DNA of 64,000 bases from Leucobacter chromiiresistens (GCF_900102345.1 NZ_FNKB01000001.1:558001-622000), one strand, 5' to 3'; positions 9,007-18,199 are shown, counted from the stretch's first letter. The notes: generated by a model not told the origin, from the letters alone. Program-made: numbers and translations.

Positions 9007-9903
9007 GTGTTCACCGGTCTCAGCGCGTTTCCCCTCACCCCCTTCGTCGACGACGCCGTCGACGAAACCGCCTACGCCAGCCTCGTCGAGCGGCTCGCCG
9101 CCACCGAGGTCGACTCGATCACCGCCCTCGGATCGACGGGCTCGTACGCGTACCTGAGCCCCGAGGAGCGCTCGCGCGTCGCCCGCCTCGCCGTCGCGCA
9201 CGCGGGCGCGACCCCCGTGCACGTCGGAGTCGGCGCGCTCCGCACCTCGCACGTGCTCGACAACGTGCGGAGCGCCGAGGCCGCCGGAGCCTCGGGGGTG
9301 CTGCTCGCGCCGATGACCTACCAGCCGCTCACCGACGACGACGTCTTCGAGCTGTTCGCCGCCGTCGCGGGGGCCACGCAGCTGCCCATCATCGTCTACG
9401 ACAACCCCGGCACGACGCATTTCGCGTTCACCACCGAGCTCTACGGCCGCATCGCGCAGCTGCCCGGCATCGCGTCGGTCAAGATTCCCGCCCTGCCCGC
9501 CGACGCGACGGCCGCCGCGGATCGCATGGCCCGGATCCGGGCGGTGCTCCCCGAGCACGTCACCGTCGGCATCTCGGGCGACGCGTTCGCCGCCGCGGGC
9601 CTCGCGGCGGGGTGCGACGCCTGGTACTCGGTGACCGCCGGCACGCTGCCGCAGACCGCGCTGCGCATCCTCCGCGCGGCGCGGTCGGGCGATCCGGGCG
9701 CCGGGATCCGGGAATCGGAGGCGCTGCACCCCCTCTGGCGCCTCTTCAGTACGATGAGCGGCAGCCTGCGCGTCGTCGCCGCGATCGCCGAGCACCTCGG
9801 GCTCGTGCGCCGCGGATCCCTCCCCCTCCCGATCCTCGGCCTCACCGAGGCGCAGCGCGCCGAAGTCGCACAGGTCGCAGATGACCTCGGCCTCGTCAGC
9901 TGA
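9007..9903 (+). CDS. DapA/NAL-family lyase or synthase
   Basis: A 298-residue TIM-barrel enzyme of the dihydrodipicolinate synthase/N-acetylneuraminate lyase family. The GSTGSYAYLS loop near residue 38 stands for the GTTGE motif, YDNPGTT near residue 130 carries the catalytic tyrosine, and VKIPA near residue 158 the Schiff-base lysine. The usual DapA glutamate after GSTG is replaced, so a 2-keto acid aldolase role is more likely than lysine synthesis. The GTG start at 9007 has GGAG six bases upstream. The 188 bases to the MocR gene must hold both promoters. Confidence 0.82.
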   Translation: MFTGLSAFPLTPFVDDAVDETAYASLVERLAATEVDSITALGSTGSYAYLSPEERSRVARLAVAHAGATPVHVGVGALRTSHVLDNVRSAEAAGASGVLLAPMTYQPLTDDDVFELFAAVAGATQLPIIVYDNPGTTHFAFTTELYGRIAQLPGIASVKIPALPADATAAADRMARIRAVLPEHVTVGISGDAFAAAGLAAGCDAWYSVTAGTLPQTALRILRAARSGDPGAGIRESEALHPLWRLFSTMSGSLRVVAAIAEHLGLVRRGSLPLPILGLTEAQRAEVAQVADDLGLVS

Positions 9904-11194
9904 CGCGATGCCGCGCGGCGGGGGCGCGGATGCGGCTGCGGATGCGGCTGCGGATGCGGCTGCGGCTGCTGATGCAGCTGCGGATGCGGCAGCGCGGAGC
10001 GGCGAGGTCGAGCGGCCGCGCGGCGGGCTCGCGCGCTACGTCTTCGCCGCGACGCTCGTGCGGAGCGCCGACGGCGGCGCGGTCGTCGCGATCGTGCTGC
10101 TCGCGCAGCACGCGGGGCTCCCCGCCTGGGTGTCGGGCCTGCTGGGCGCGTCGATCACCGCACCGCACCTGCTCGGCCCATTCATCTCGCGCAGACTCGA
10201 CACGGCCCGCGACGGGCGCATCGTCATCGCCGCCGCCGCCCTCGTGCACGGCGCACTGCTCGGCATCGCCGCGCTCCTCCTGCCCCACACCTGGGCCGTG
10301 GTGCCCGCACTCCTCCTCGGCGTCTCGGGCCTCTTCGGCCCGATGCTCACCGGCGGCATCAGCAGCCGACTGCCCGCGATCGCGGGCCCCGCGCAGCGGC
10401 ATCAGCGGCGGGCGCAGAGCTGGGACGTGGCGAGCTACGGCGTCAGCGGCACCCTCGGCCCCGCGTCGGTGGCGTGGATCGCGGCGGGCCCCGGGCCCCT
10501 GACGGCGGCGCTCGTGCTCGCGGGCGCCGCGATCTTCGGGGCGGCCGCGGTGCTGGCGCTCCCCCGGCAGACCGCCGCCGCCGACGCCGCGGCGGTGCCG
10601 TCGCCGGTGCAGACGCTGCGGCGCATCTGGGGCTCCGGGCCGCTGCGGCGCACGCTCGCCCTCACCGTCACGGTCGCGTTCTCGGTCGCCGTGCTGCCGA
10701 TCTACGCGGTGGCGGTCGCTCCGCAGTTCGGCGGCGCCGCCCTCGCGGCCGCCCTGGTCGCCGGTTACGGGGTCGGCAATCTGGTCGGGTCGGCGATCCT
10801 CATGGCGAAGCCGTTGCCCGGCGACGCCGACCGACTCGTCGTGGCGCTGTGCTTCGCCGTCGCCGCAGCGCTCGCCGTGGTCGCCGCGATGCCGACCTTC
10901 GCGGCAGCGCTCATCGCGTGCGGCGCCGCGGGAGTCGCGAACGCCCTGTTCTTCGCCGCGACGCTCGCAGCCCGCAGCGAGTACGCGCCCGTCGAGGCCC
11001 GCGGCCAGGTCTTCATCTGGGTCGGCGCGCTGAAGATCGCCGCCGGATCCGCGGGAACGGCCACCGCGGGCGTGCTGCTCTTCGGCGCGGCGTGGATGCC
11101 GGTGGCGCTCGTCGCGGGGGTGTGCGTCGCGGCGGGGCTGCTGAGCGCGCGCTCGCGGTCGCGCTCCCCCGCCGAGCACGAGGGTTCCGCCTGA
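9881..11194 (+). CDS. MFS transporter
   Basis: A 437-residue major facilitator protein with about twelve hydrophobic helices between residues 45 and 425. The substrate is unknown. The ATG at 9881 overlaps the preceding gene by 23 bases; an in-frame ATG at 9908 would avoid the overlap. The first 40 residues are an Asp-Ala repeat. The last dozen residues (RSRSRSPAEHEGSA) are encoded by the first unit of the palindromic repeat cluster, which also supplies the stop codon. Confidence 0.82.
   Translation: MTSASSADAMPRGGGADAAADAAADAAAAADAAADAAARSGEVERPRGGLARYVFAATLVRSADGGAVVAIVLLAQHAGLPAWVSGLLGASITAPHLLGPFISRRLDTARDGRIVIAAAALVHGALLGIAALLLPHTWAVVPALLLGVSGLFGPMLTGGISSRLPAIAGPAQRHQRRAQSWDVASYGVSGTLGPASVAWIAAGPGPLTAALVLAGAAIFGAAAVLALPRQTAAADAAAVPSPVQTLRRIWGSGPLRRTLALTVTVAFSVAVLPIYAVAVAPQFGGAALAAALVAGYGVGNLVGSAILMAKPLPGDADRLVVALCFAVAAALAVVAAMPTFAAALIACGAAGVANALFFAATLAARSEYAPVEARGQVFIWVGALKIAAGSAGTATAGVLLFGAAWMPVALVAGVCVAAGLLSARSRSRSPAEHEGSA
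9926..9995 (+). repeat. 12-bp tandem repeat GCGGATGCGGCT
   Basis: About three exact and several degenerate copies of GCGGATGCGGCT encode the Asp-Ala-Ala N-terminus of the MFS protein. Slippage here would change protein length by multiples of two or four residues without a frameshift. Confidence 0.6.
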
Positions 11195-11322
11195 GCAGGC
11201 TCCCCGCCGAAAGTGAGGGTTCCGCCTGAGCAGGCTCCCCCGCCGAGAGTGAGGGTTCCGCCTGAGCACGACGGAATAGCGCCGCGCGAAACCCTCACAC
11301 TCGGCGCACACCCTCGTGCTCG
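11162..11322. repeat. palindromic repeat cluster, copy 1
   Basis: Three 35-36-bp direct units of the form CTCCCCCGCCGAGNNNGAGGG plus TTCCGCCTGAG are followed by an inverted copy, AAACCCTCACACTCGGCG at 11289-11306, and then CACCCTCGTGCTCGC. The arms pair into long hairpins. The cluster sits between the convergent MFS and YhgE genes, and its first unit encodes the MFS C-terminus. Confidence 0.8.
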
Positions 11323-11379
11323 CAGGTGTGAGGCCGGCAGCGCCGCCTGCCGCACCCCCTACCGCGCGCTCGCGCTCGC

Positions 11380-11505
11380 GCTCCCCCGCCGAGCACGAGG
11401 GTTCCGCGCGAGCCGGGTCGCCCGCCGAGCACGAGGGTTCCGCCTGAGCACGAGGGAATCGCGCCGCGCGAAACCCTCATTCTCGGCGTACACCCTCGTG
11501 CTCGC
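11380..11505. repeat. palindromic repeat cluster, copy 2
   Basis: Two direct units (around 11381-11412 and 11421-11449) and an inverted block, AAACCCTCATTCTCGGCG at 11471-11488 then CACCCTCGTGCTCGCCG, repeat copy 1 with the same order. The inverted blocks of the two copies lie 183 bp apart. The remaining bases to 11634 are extremely GC-rich and hold no gene I can support. Confidence 0.78.
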
Positions 11506-11634
11506 CGCGGGGAGGACGGCTGACGTCGCCAGGAGCGGCGGCGTGCGCCGGAGGCGGCGGCGCCGCAGGCGGCGGGGCGCAGGGGCGGCGCGGGCCCCAA
11601 CCGCCCACGCCGCCCCCACCGCCTCCGCCGCCCC

Positions 11635-13758
11635 CTACCGCGCCGCCGAGCGCCGCGCGCGGGCGACCGCGAACGCGGTCAGCAGCAGGCCCGCCGCCGC
11701 CCACAGGGCGAGCACCACGGCCGAGCCCCCGGCCGATCCCGAGCCGGTCGCGATGCCCAGGAAGCCGTCGAGCGCCGCCCCCAGCGGGCTCGCGTCGCCC
11801 ACCGCGGCGAGCGGTGCCGGCACGGTCGAGACGACGCCGACGGCGAAGGCGACGACCAGCAGTACGAAGGCGAGGAATCGTCCGGCGCCGCCGAGCAGCG
11901 CCGACATCCCCTGCACGAGCAGCGTGAAGGCGATGCCCGCGACCAGCGCGAAGCCGAGGAACCGCAGCCCCTGGGCGACGTCGTACCCGAGTGCGACGGG
12001 CAGCACGAGCCCGGCGGCGGCGCCCTGGATCGCGCCGAGCACGACCGCCGGGAGCGCGCTGCGCAGCGTGATGTACCCCACCCCGCGCGCCGCATCGCGG
12101 GTGCGCCGCCACAGCGGCGCCAGCACGAGGAACGCGGCCAGCGCGCCCGCCCAGAGCGCGATGCCCGCGAAGAGCGGGGCGCCCGAGGCGGTGAACAGCT
12201 CGTCACTGCCGCCCTCGGCCAGCACCGGCGTCACGGCGGTGCGCGCGAGCCGCTCCCGCTCGGCGTCGGTGGTGACCGGCACGCTCTCCGCCGCGGTCTC
12301 GAGACCGGTCGCGAGCTCCCCGGCCCCGCCGGCGAGCTGCTCGGTGCCGCCCACGAGTTCGCCGGTGCCGTCGGCGAGCTGCGTCGCACCGTCGGCGAGC
12401 TGCGGGGCGCTGGCGGCCAGTTCCCCCGTGCCGGCGCTGAGCGTCGCCGCGCCATCGGCGAGCTGCGCCGCACCCGCCGAGAGCTGCCCGCCCTCCGCCG
12501 CCAGTCGGTCGAGGCCCGAGCCGAACTCGGTCAGGCCGTCGGTGAGCTGCCCGAGCTGGGCGAGCTGCGCCGCGGGGTCGGCCCCGGCAGCCCCGCCGCC
12601 GATCTGCTGCTGCAGCGCGTCGGTGGCCTGCGCCACGCCGGCGGCGCCCGTGCCCGCGTCGGCGAGCCCGCCGCCGATCGCGCCGGCGTGGGCCTGCAGC
12701 CTGCCTGCGAGCCCCTCGCAGAAGGCGGGGTCGCTCCCGCTCGCGAAGCACTCGGCGACCAGCGGTTCGATGTCTGCGGCGAGCGCGGTCGCACCGGCGC
12801 CGGCGCTCGTCAGCCCCTGTTCGAGCTGCACCGACGGCGCCGCCGCACTCGCCTGCAGCTGCTGCAGCGCCCCCGCGAGGCTCTGCAGCTGCTGCACGGC
12901 GGCCGTCGCGCCGGCTGCGAGCGAGGGGTACGCATCGGCGAGCTGCTGCGTGCCCGCGACGTAGGCGCCGACTCCCGTCGCGAGGTCGCCCGATCCGGTC
13001 GCGAGTGCGCCGGCGCCGCTCGCGAGCTGCTGGGTGCCGTCGGCGAGCTGCCGGGTGCCGTCGGCGAGCTGCGTCACGCCGTCGTCGAGCTGCGCGGCTC
13101 CCGCTGACAGGTCGGAGGCGCCGTCCGCGAGCCCGGCGGCCCCGTCTGCGGCGTCGCCCACCCCCGCGCCGAGCTCGTTGAAGCCGACGTAGACGCCGTC
13201 GACGAATTGCTCGCCGAGCTGCTCGTTCAGCACCCGCGTCGCGGTCTGCGTCACGATGCCCGAGAGCGCGGTGTCGATGAGTCGGCCGCGGTCGCTCTCG
13301 GTCACGTCGATCCTCGCCTGCGTCGCATCGCTCGGGTCGCCCGACAGCGAGGTCGCGTCTCGCGAGAAGCTCTTCGGAATCGTCACGACGGTCGCGTACC
13401 GGCCGTCGGCGACGCCCGCGGCTGCGTCGTCGGCGTCGGTGAGCACCCACGTGAAATTCGTCGTGCCGCCGTCGGCGGATATCGCGCCCGCTCCGGTATC
13501 GCGGCCCGGATCAGCGGCGCCCGGATCGCCGATGAGCTCGCCCGCGAGCACGCGCCCGAGGGGCACGACCTGCCCGTCGACCTCGGCCCCCTCGTCGAGG
13601 TTGACCACGGCGGCGGTCACGCGCTCGAGGCGCTCGTTCGGGTTCCAGAGCCCCCAGAGCAGCACGCCCGCGATCGTCAGCGGCACGAGCATGATGCCGA
13701 CGACCGTGGTCCATCGCACGGGTCGGGTGCTCTTCAGTCGAGTCAGTGCTGCGCTCAT
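11635..13758 (-). CDS. YhgE/Pip family membrane protein
   Basis: A 707-residue protein with one N-terminal membrane helix (about 17-37), a large extracytoplasmic region and five or six C-terminal helices (from about residue 510). The middle, residues 230-480, is a long array of QLADG-type pseudo-heptads characteristic of the YhgE/Pip (phage infection protein) family. Family members accompany MMPL or ABC exporters; their exact function is unsettled. It overlaps the MMPL gene by four bases (ATGA) and has its own AGGGAG ribosome site. Confidence 0.88.
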   Translation of the reverse strand: MSAALTRLKSTRPVRWTTVVGIMLVPLTIAGVLLWGLWNPNERLERVTAAVVNLDEGAEVDGQVVPLGRVLAGELIGDPGAADPGRDTGAGAISADGGTTNFTWVLTDADDAAAGVADGRYATVVTIPKSFSRDATSLSGDPSDATQARIDVTESDRGRLIDTALSGIVTQTATRVLNEQLGEQFVDGVYVGFNELGAGVGDAADGAAGLADGASDLSAGAAQLDDGVTQLADGTRQLADGTQQLASGAGALATGSGDLATGVGAYVAGTQQLADAYPSLAAGATAAVQQLQSLAGALQQLQASAAAPSVQLEQGLTSAGAGATALAADIEPLVAECFASGSDPAFCEGLAGRLQAHAGAIGGGLADAGTGAAGVAQATDALQQQIGGGAAGADPAAQLAQLGQLTDGLTEFGSGLDRLAAEGGQLSAGAAQLADGAATLSAGTGELAASAPQLADGATQLADGTGELVGGTEQLAGGAGELATGLETAAESVPVTTDAERERLARTAVTPVLAEGGSDELFTASGAPLFAGIALWAGALAAFLVLAPLWRRTRDAARGVGYITLRSALPAVVLGAIQGAAAGLVLPVALGYDVAQGLRFLGFALVAGIAFTLLVQGMSALLGGAGRFLAFVLLVVAFAVGVVSTVPAPLAAVGDASPLGAALDGFLGIATGSGSAGGSAVVLALWAAAGLLLTAFAVARARRSAAR

Positions 13759-16625
13759 CGTGCGCTCCCTTCGTGGTCGCGGGATTGCGACGCCGCGTGC
13801 GGTTCTGCGGGGCGGGTGCCCGTCTCGGGGGCGCCCACCGCAGGAACGCCCTCCCCGGAAGCGCCCACCGCGGAAGCGCCCACCCCGTGAGCACTCGCCG
13901 GGGCGACGAGCTCCGTGTCGGCGGGCAGCAGGCGCCGCGCGGCTTCGGCGCCGCCGAGCACGAGGAAGGTGCACTCGGGTGCCGCTCCGCGCGCGCCGTC
14001 GACGGCGTGCGCCGCGAGGGCGGATCGCGCGTCGTCGACCGCCGGGGCCGCGTCGTCGACCGCCCCCGGGTCGGCGTCGGCGCCCGAGCGCCCGCGCAGG
14101 TCGAGCACGAGCACTGCGGGGCGGTCGCGCAGGGCGGCGCGCAGCGTCTCCGCGGTCGCCCAGGCGGAGCGCGTGCGCAGGGAGGCGGCGCGCTCGGGGA
14201 GCAGCAGTCCTGCCACCTTCGCGGTGCCCCCGGCGATGGGCCGTCGACCGGTCAGCGCCTCGGCGAGCGGAGCCGCGTCGGCGAGCTCGTGCGGGTCGAG
14301 CACGAGCGCCTGGCCCGCTGCGACGCGCACCGTCGGCGACACGGCGCCCGGGCGCAGCGCGAGGGCGTCCGCCGCCACCCGGGCGTCGGGCAGGTCGGCG
14401 GGCCAGGCGGCGTGCGCGAGCTCGCGGGCGAGGCCCTCGCCCTCGACGTCGAAGACGGGCAGCATGCGGCTGAGCCGGCGCGGCATGCTCCAGGCGCGGT
14501 CGCCGAGGAGCGCGAGCACCGCCGGCACGAGCGTCATGCGCACGATGAACGCGTCGACGAAGACGCCGACGGCGAGCCCGAGCGCGATCACCTTGATGCT
14601 CGGGTCGCCCTCGGGCACGAAGGCGGCGAACACGGCGAACATGATGAGCGCGGCGGCGGTCACCACCTTCGCGCTGCCGACGAATCCGCGGCGGATCGCG
14701 GTCTGCGCGTCGGCGCCGTGCACGTACTCCTCGCGGATGCGCGAGACGAGGAAGACCTCGTAGTCCATGGCGAGGCCGAAGAGCACGCCCATGAGGATGA
14801 TGGGCATGAAGCTCAGCACGGGGCCGGTCGCGTGCACGTGGAGGGCGTCGCCGAACCAGCCCCACTGGAAGACGGCGACGACCGCTCCGAAGGCGACGCC
14901 GACGGAGAGCAGGTAGCCGAGCGTCGCCTTGATGGGCACCCACACCGAGCGGAAGACCATGGCGAGCAGGATCAGCGAGAGCCCGACCACGAGCACGCCG
15001 AAGGGCAGCAGCGCCTCGCCGAGCAGGTGCGACACGTCGATGCCCACTGCGGTGAATCCGGTCACCGCCAGGCTGACGCCGTACTCGTCGAGCCAGGCGT
15101 CGTGGTGCGCGCGGAGCTCGGCGACGAGCTCGGATGTGCTCTCGGCCTGCGGGCCCTCCTCGGGCACGACCTGGATGATGCCGGTGTCGGCGTTCTGGTT
15201 CGGTGTGGCGAGCGGCACGTCGTGCACGCCGGGGATGCCGCGCACCTCGTCGGCAAGATCCTCCATCAGCCCGACTGGGTCGTCGCTGGTGATGATCGAT
15301 CCGGTGAGCAGGAGCGGCCCGTTGGCGCCCTCGCCGAAGTGCTCGCCGGTGAGCTCGTAGGTGATGCGGGCGGGGTCGGTCGCCTCGAGGGTCTCGGCTC
15401 CGGGGAGCGCGAGTCGGAGCTGCGTCATCGGGATGGCCGCGACGCCGAGCACCACCAGCACGGCGAGGATCGTGGCGACGGGTTTCGCGGTGACGGCGCG
15501 CACCCATCCGCCGAAGAAGCGGTCGGCGCGGCTCGTCGCCCGCGCGGGCGCGCTCGCGGGCGCTTCGACGGCGTCGCCCGCGGCGAGCGCGGCGCGCTGG
15601 CGCCGGGGCAGAATCTTGAGCCCGGCCATGGCGAGGATGGCGGGGGTGAGCGTGACGCCGATGAGCACGGCGACCGCGACGCCGGCTGCTGCGGCGACGC
15701 CGAGCGCGGTGAGGAACGGGATGCCCGCGACGGCGAGGCCGAGCAGGGCGATGATCACCGTGAGCCCGGCGAAGACGACGGCCGATCCGCTCGTCGCGGT
15801 GGCGCGGGCGATCGATTCGGTGATGCCGAGGCCCGATCGCAGCTGCTCCTGGTGCCGGCTCACGATGAAGAGGGTGTAGTCGATGCCGACGGCGAGCCCG
15901 AGCATGAGGGCGAGCATGGGGGTGGTCGAGGTCATCTCGGCGAACGCGGTGGTGACGAACAGCCCGGCGATCGTGACGCCGACCCCGATGATCGCGATGA
16001 CGAGCGGCATGCCGGCGGCGGCGAGGGAGCCGAGCGTGAAGAGCAGCACGATGAAGGCGATGAGCACGCCGATCGCCTCGGTCGCGGTGAAGCCGGGGAT
16101 CGACACGGAGAACACGTCGCCGCCGTAGGAGACCTGGGTGCCCTGGGGCAGGCGATCCTGGAGGCGCTCGGTCGTCTCGATGATGCCGTCGGTCGTCGCC
16201 TCGGGCACGTCGCTCTGGGAATCGGTGATCTGGATCGTGAGGAGCGCGGCCCGCCCGTCGTCGCTGAGGTCGCTCGCCCCCTGCTCGGCGAAGGGGGATG
16301 CGACGGCGCTCACGTGGTCGAGCTGCTCGAGTTCGTCGACGGCTGCTGCAACGGCCTGCCGGGTGCGCGGCTCGTCGGCGCGGGCGCCCTCGGGGGCCAC
16401 GACGATAATGGTGGCGCTCGTGCCGCTCACCTCGGGGAAGGTACGGCCGAGTGTGTCGATCGCCTCCTGCGATTCCGTGCCGGGGATGGTGATCGGCGCG
16501 TTCGCGCCCTGCGAGAACAGGCCGGCTGCGATGCCGAGCACGGCGAGGATCGCGATCCACATCGCGAGCACCAGCCATCTCGCGCGCGTCGCCCAGAGTC
16601 CGATCGCGTGGAGCAGAGTCGACAT
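13755..16625 (-). CDS. MMPL family transporter
   Basis: A 956-residue RND-superfamily exporter with two MMPL repeats, each with one helix, an extracytoplasmic loop and five helices (about 1-370 and 400-735). MMPL proteins export lipids or hydrophobic compounds by proton motive force. Beyond the last helix a soluble cytosolic extension of roughly 200 residues, Ala/Asp-rich, has no recognised fold. The start at 16625 is preceded by GAGAGG. It heads the MMPL-YhgE operon and faces a TetR gene. Confidence 0.92.
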   Translation of the reverse strand: MSTLLHAIGLWATRARWLVLAMWIAILAVLGIAAGLFSQGANAPITIPGTESQEAIDTLGRTFPEVSGTSATIIVVAPEGARADEPRTRQAVAAAVDELEQLDHVSAVASPFAEQGASDLSDDGRAALLTIQITDSQSDVPEATTDGIIETTERLQDRLPQGTQVSYGGDVFSVSIPGFTATEAIGVLIAFIVLLFTLGSLAAAGMPLVIAIIGVGVTIAGLFVTTAFAEMTSTTPMLALMLGLAVGIDYTLFIVSRHQEQLRSGLGITESIARATATSGSAVVFAGLTVIIALLGLAVAGIPFLTALGVAAAAGVAVAVLIGVTLTPAILAMAGLKILPRRQRAALAAGDAVEAPASAPARATSRADRFFGGWVRAVTAKPVATILAVLVVLGVAAIPMTQLRLALPGAETLEATDPARITYELTGEHFGEGANGPLLLTGSIITSDDPVGLMEDLADEVRGIPGVHDVPLATPNQNADTGIIQVVPEEGPQAESTSELVAELRAHHDAWLDEYGVSLAVTGFTAVGIDVSHLLGEALLPFGVLVVGLSLILLAMVFRSVWVPIKATLGYLLSVGVAFGAVVAVFQWGWFGDALHVHATGPVLSFMPIILMGVLFGLAMDYEVFLVSRIREEYVHGADAQTAIRRGFVGSAKVVTAAALIMFAVFAAFVPEGDPSIKVIALGLAVGVFVDAFIVRMTLVPAVLALLGDRAWSMPRRLSRMLPVFDVEGEGLARELAHAAWPADLPDARVAADALALRPGAVSPTVRVAAGQALVLDPHELADAAPLAEALTGRRPIAGGTAKVAGLLLPERAASLRTRSAWATAETLRAALRDRPAVLVLDLRGRSGADADPGAVDDAAPAVDDARSALAAHAVDGARGAAPECTFLVLGGAEAARRLLPADTELVAPASAHGVGASAVGASGEGVPAVGAPETGTRPAEPHAASQSRDHEGSAR

Positions 16626-16692
16626 GGGGTGGAGCCTCTCGGTCGGGGCGGAGCGGGGAGCGGGCGGAGCGGGGAGCCGGCGGAGCGGGTTC

Positions 16693-16752
16693 GATGCACG
16701 AGTGCATCCGTTCCGATGCACGAGTGTATCCGATTCGGTACACTCCTGTATC
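16693..16752. promoter_or_regulatory. three phased TetR-type operators
   Basis: Three 16-bp palindromes begin at 16693 (GATGCACGAGTGCATC, perfect), 16715 (GATGCACGAGTGTATC) and 16737 (GGTACACTCCTGTATC, same motif inverted). The spacing is exactly 22 bp, about two helical turns, so bound dimers would lie on one face of the DNA. They lie between the divergent MMPL and TetR genes. Confidence 0.75.
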
Positions 16753-16809
16753 GGGAGCCGCTCAGGCTAGGCTCTCCCTGCTGGCCGCAGACCGGAGAGG
16801 AGGCCCGCG

Positions 16810-17535
16810 ATGACGAGCACCGCGCACCAGGATCCGCCGACGGCGCGCCGCCGAGAGACACGCAGCCGCCTGCTCGACGCCGCCACGGAGGTCTTCGCCG
16901 AGGCCGGGGTGCAGAGCGCCTCAGTGGAGCAGGTGTGCGCCCGCGCCGGCTACTCCCGCGGCGCGTTCTACTCGAACTTCACCTCCAAGGAGCAGCTGTT
17001 CCTCGCACTGCTCGAGCGCGAATTCGACCGGCGCATCGACGACGTCGAAGCCACCATCGCCGAGCTCACGCCCACGCTGCAGCAGCACCACGGCAGCATC
17101 GACGCCGAGCAGGCCGCCGCCTACATCGCCCGGTTCATCGCCGCGGAGCAGGGCGGCGCCCACTGGATCATCCTCGAGCACGAGTTCGCGCTGCTCGCGA
17201 TGCGCGACCCCGAGATCGCACCGGGCTACCTCGCACTCCTCGAACGCGCGACCGCCGGCCTCGCCGCACTCGTCGAGACCGCGATCGCCGCGGCCGGCCG
17301 CCGCTTCACCCTCCCCACCGATCGCACCACCGAGCTCATCAACGACATGTGCGAGCGCGCGGCGCGCGTCTCGGCCCTGCAAGGCGCGCCCGGGGGCGAG
17401 GATCACCCGCGCGGCATCGCCGCGCTCCCCCGCGAGATCGGCGAGCTGCTCTTCGCGGTGACCGAGCCGGTCGAGCCGATCGAGCCGGGCGAAGCGGCCC
17501 GGCACGTCGCGACGCCGCCCGTCACCCCGCGCTGA
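16810..17535 (+). CDS. TetR family regulator
   Basis: A 241-residue regulator with a typical TetR helix-turn-helix at about residues 20-70 (RLLDAATEVFAEAGVQ followed by VCARAGYSRGAFYSNF) and a variable ligand domain. It faces the MMPL-YhgE operon and very probably binds the three operators between them, controlling export and itself. GGAGAGGAGG precedes the ATG. Its stop overlaps the convergent azoreductase gene by 14 bases. Confidence 0.92.
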   Translation: MTSTAHQDPPTARRRETRSRLLDAATEVFAEAGVQSASVEQVCARAGYSRGAFYSNFTSKEQLFLALLEREFDRRIDDVEATIAELTPTLQQHHGSIDAEQAAAYIARFIAAEQGGAHWIILEHEFALLAMRDPEIAPGYLALLERATAGLAALVETAIAAAGRRFTLPTDRTTELINDMCERAARVSALQGAPGGEDHPRGIAALPREIGELLFAVTEPVEPIEPGEAARHVATPPVTPR

Positions 17536-18148
17536 TCGTACGACCCAGCTCGGCGGCCTCCGCCTCCGCACGCCGCAGGTCCGCCGCAGCCCACTCCGCC
17601 CCGAGCTCCGGCAGCATCTCCGCGAGCGTGCGGCTCGTGCCCACCACGTGCACCTCCATGCCGAACCCCGCCGCGAAGAGATGCGCGAGCGGCGCCGTCA
17701 CGAAATCCTGCACCTCCGGCTCGAGCGGCCCGCCCTGCGCGGTGACGATCACCGCGGGCCGTCCCGCCAGCGGGCGCTCCGAACCCGCCCACGACGCCGT
17801 GACGCCGGGCACGTGCACGAGATCGATCCACGCCTTCAGCGTCGACGGCATGGCATAGTTGTACATCGGCGCACCCACCACCAGGGCATCGGCGTCGAGC
17901 AGCTCGGCGATCAGCCGATCCTGCATGCGCCGCGTCGACGCCTCGAGCGGGTCGCCGCCGCGCAGCGCCTCCGGCCAGTGCTGCGCGCGCTCGCGCAGGT
18001 GCGGCGGCTGGTCGTCGTGCAGGTCCCGCTGCACCACCGTGAACGCATCGCCCCGACCCATCCAGGCCTCCGCGACCGCGTTCGTGAGCACGCGCGTGCG
18101 CGAGGCGCGATCGGCAACGGCTCCGTCGATCTGCAGCAGTGTCGGCAC
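17522..18148 (-). CDS. azoR: FMN-dependent NADH-azoreductase
   Basis: A 208-residue flavodoxin-fold quinone/azo reductase. The PMYNYAMPSTLKAWIDLV segment near residue 95 and the TAQGG turn near 140 are the FMN-binding marks of the AzoR family. It reduces azo dyes and quinones by two electrons. The GTG start at 18148 follows AAGGGGATCTC. Confidence 0.88.
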   Translation of the reverse strand: MPTLLQIDGAVADRASRTRVLTNAVAEAWMGRGDAFTVVQRDLHDDQPPHLRERAQHWPEALRGGDPLEASTRRMQDRLIAELLDADALVVGAPMYNYAMPSTLKAWIDLVHVPGVTASWAGSERPLAGRPAVIVTAQGGPLEPEVQDFVTAPLAHLFAAGFGMEVHVVGTSRTLAEMLPELGAEWAAADLRRAEAEAAELGRTISAG

Positions 18149-18193
18149 GAGATCCCCTTCCCCGCTCTCGAGACGAGGATACCCCCGCTCCCG

Positions 18194-18199
18194 TAGAAT
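18194..18199 (+). promoter_or_regulatory. -10 of a leaderless dcd promoter
   Basis: TAGAAT ends six bases before the GTG at 18206, and no ribosome site lies between. Transcription would begin at or next to the start codon. The -35 is not clear. Confidence 0.55.

Noticed and set aside
9007..9903. Housekeeping dapA
   Set aside because: The GTTGE motif is altered to GSTGS and the gene stands beside a MocR regulator rather than with dapB or lysine genes, so a catabolic aldolase is more likely.
11162..11505. CRISPR array
   Set aside because: The repeats are adjacent or palindromic with no unique spacers of constant length, and no cas gene is near.
11635..16743. One 1700-residue gene covering YhgE and MMPL
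   Set aside because: The upper part is the wrong frame of the MMPL gene. A true start with ribosome site at 13758 gives the YhgE protein, coupled to MMPL by an ATGA overlap.
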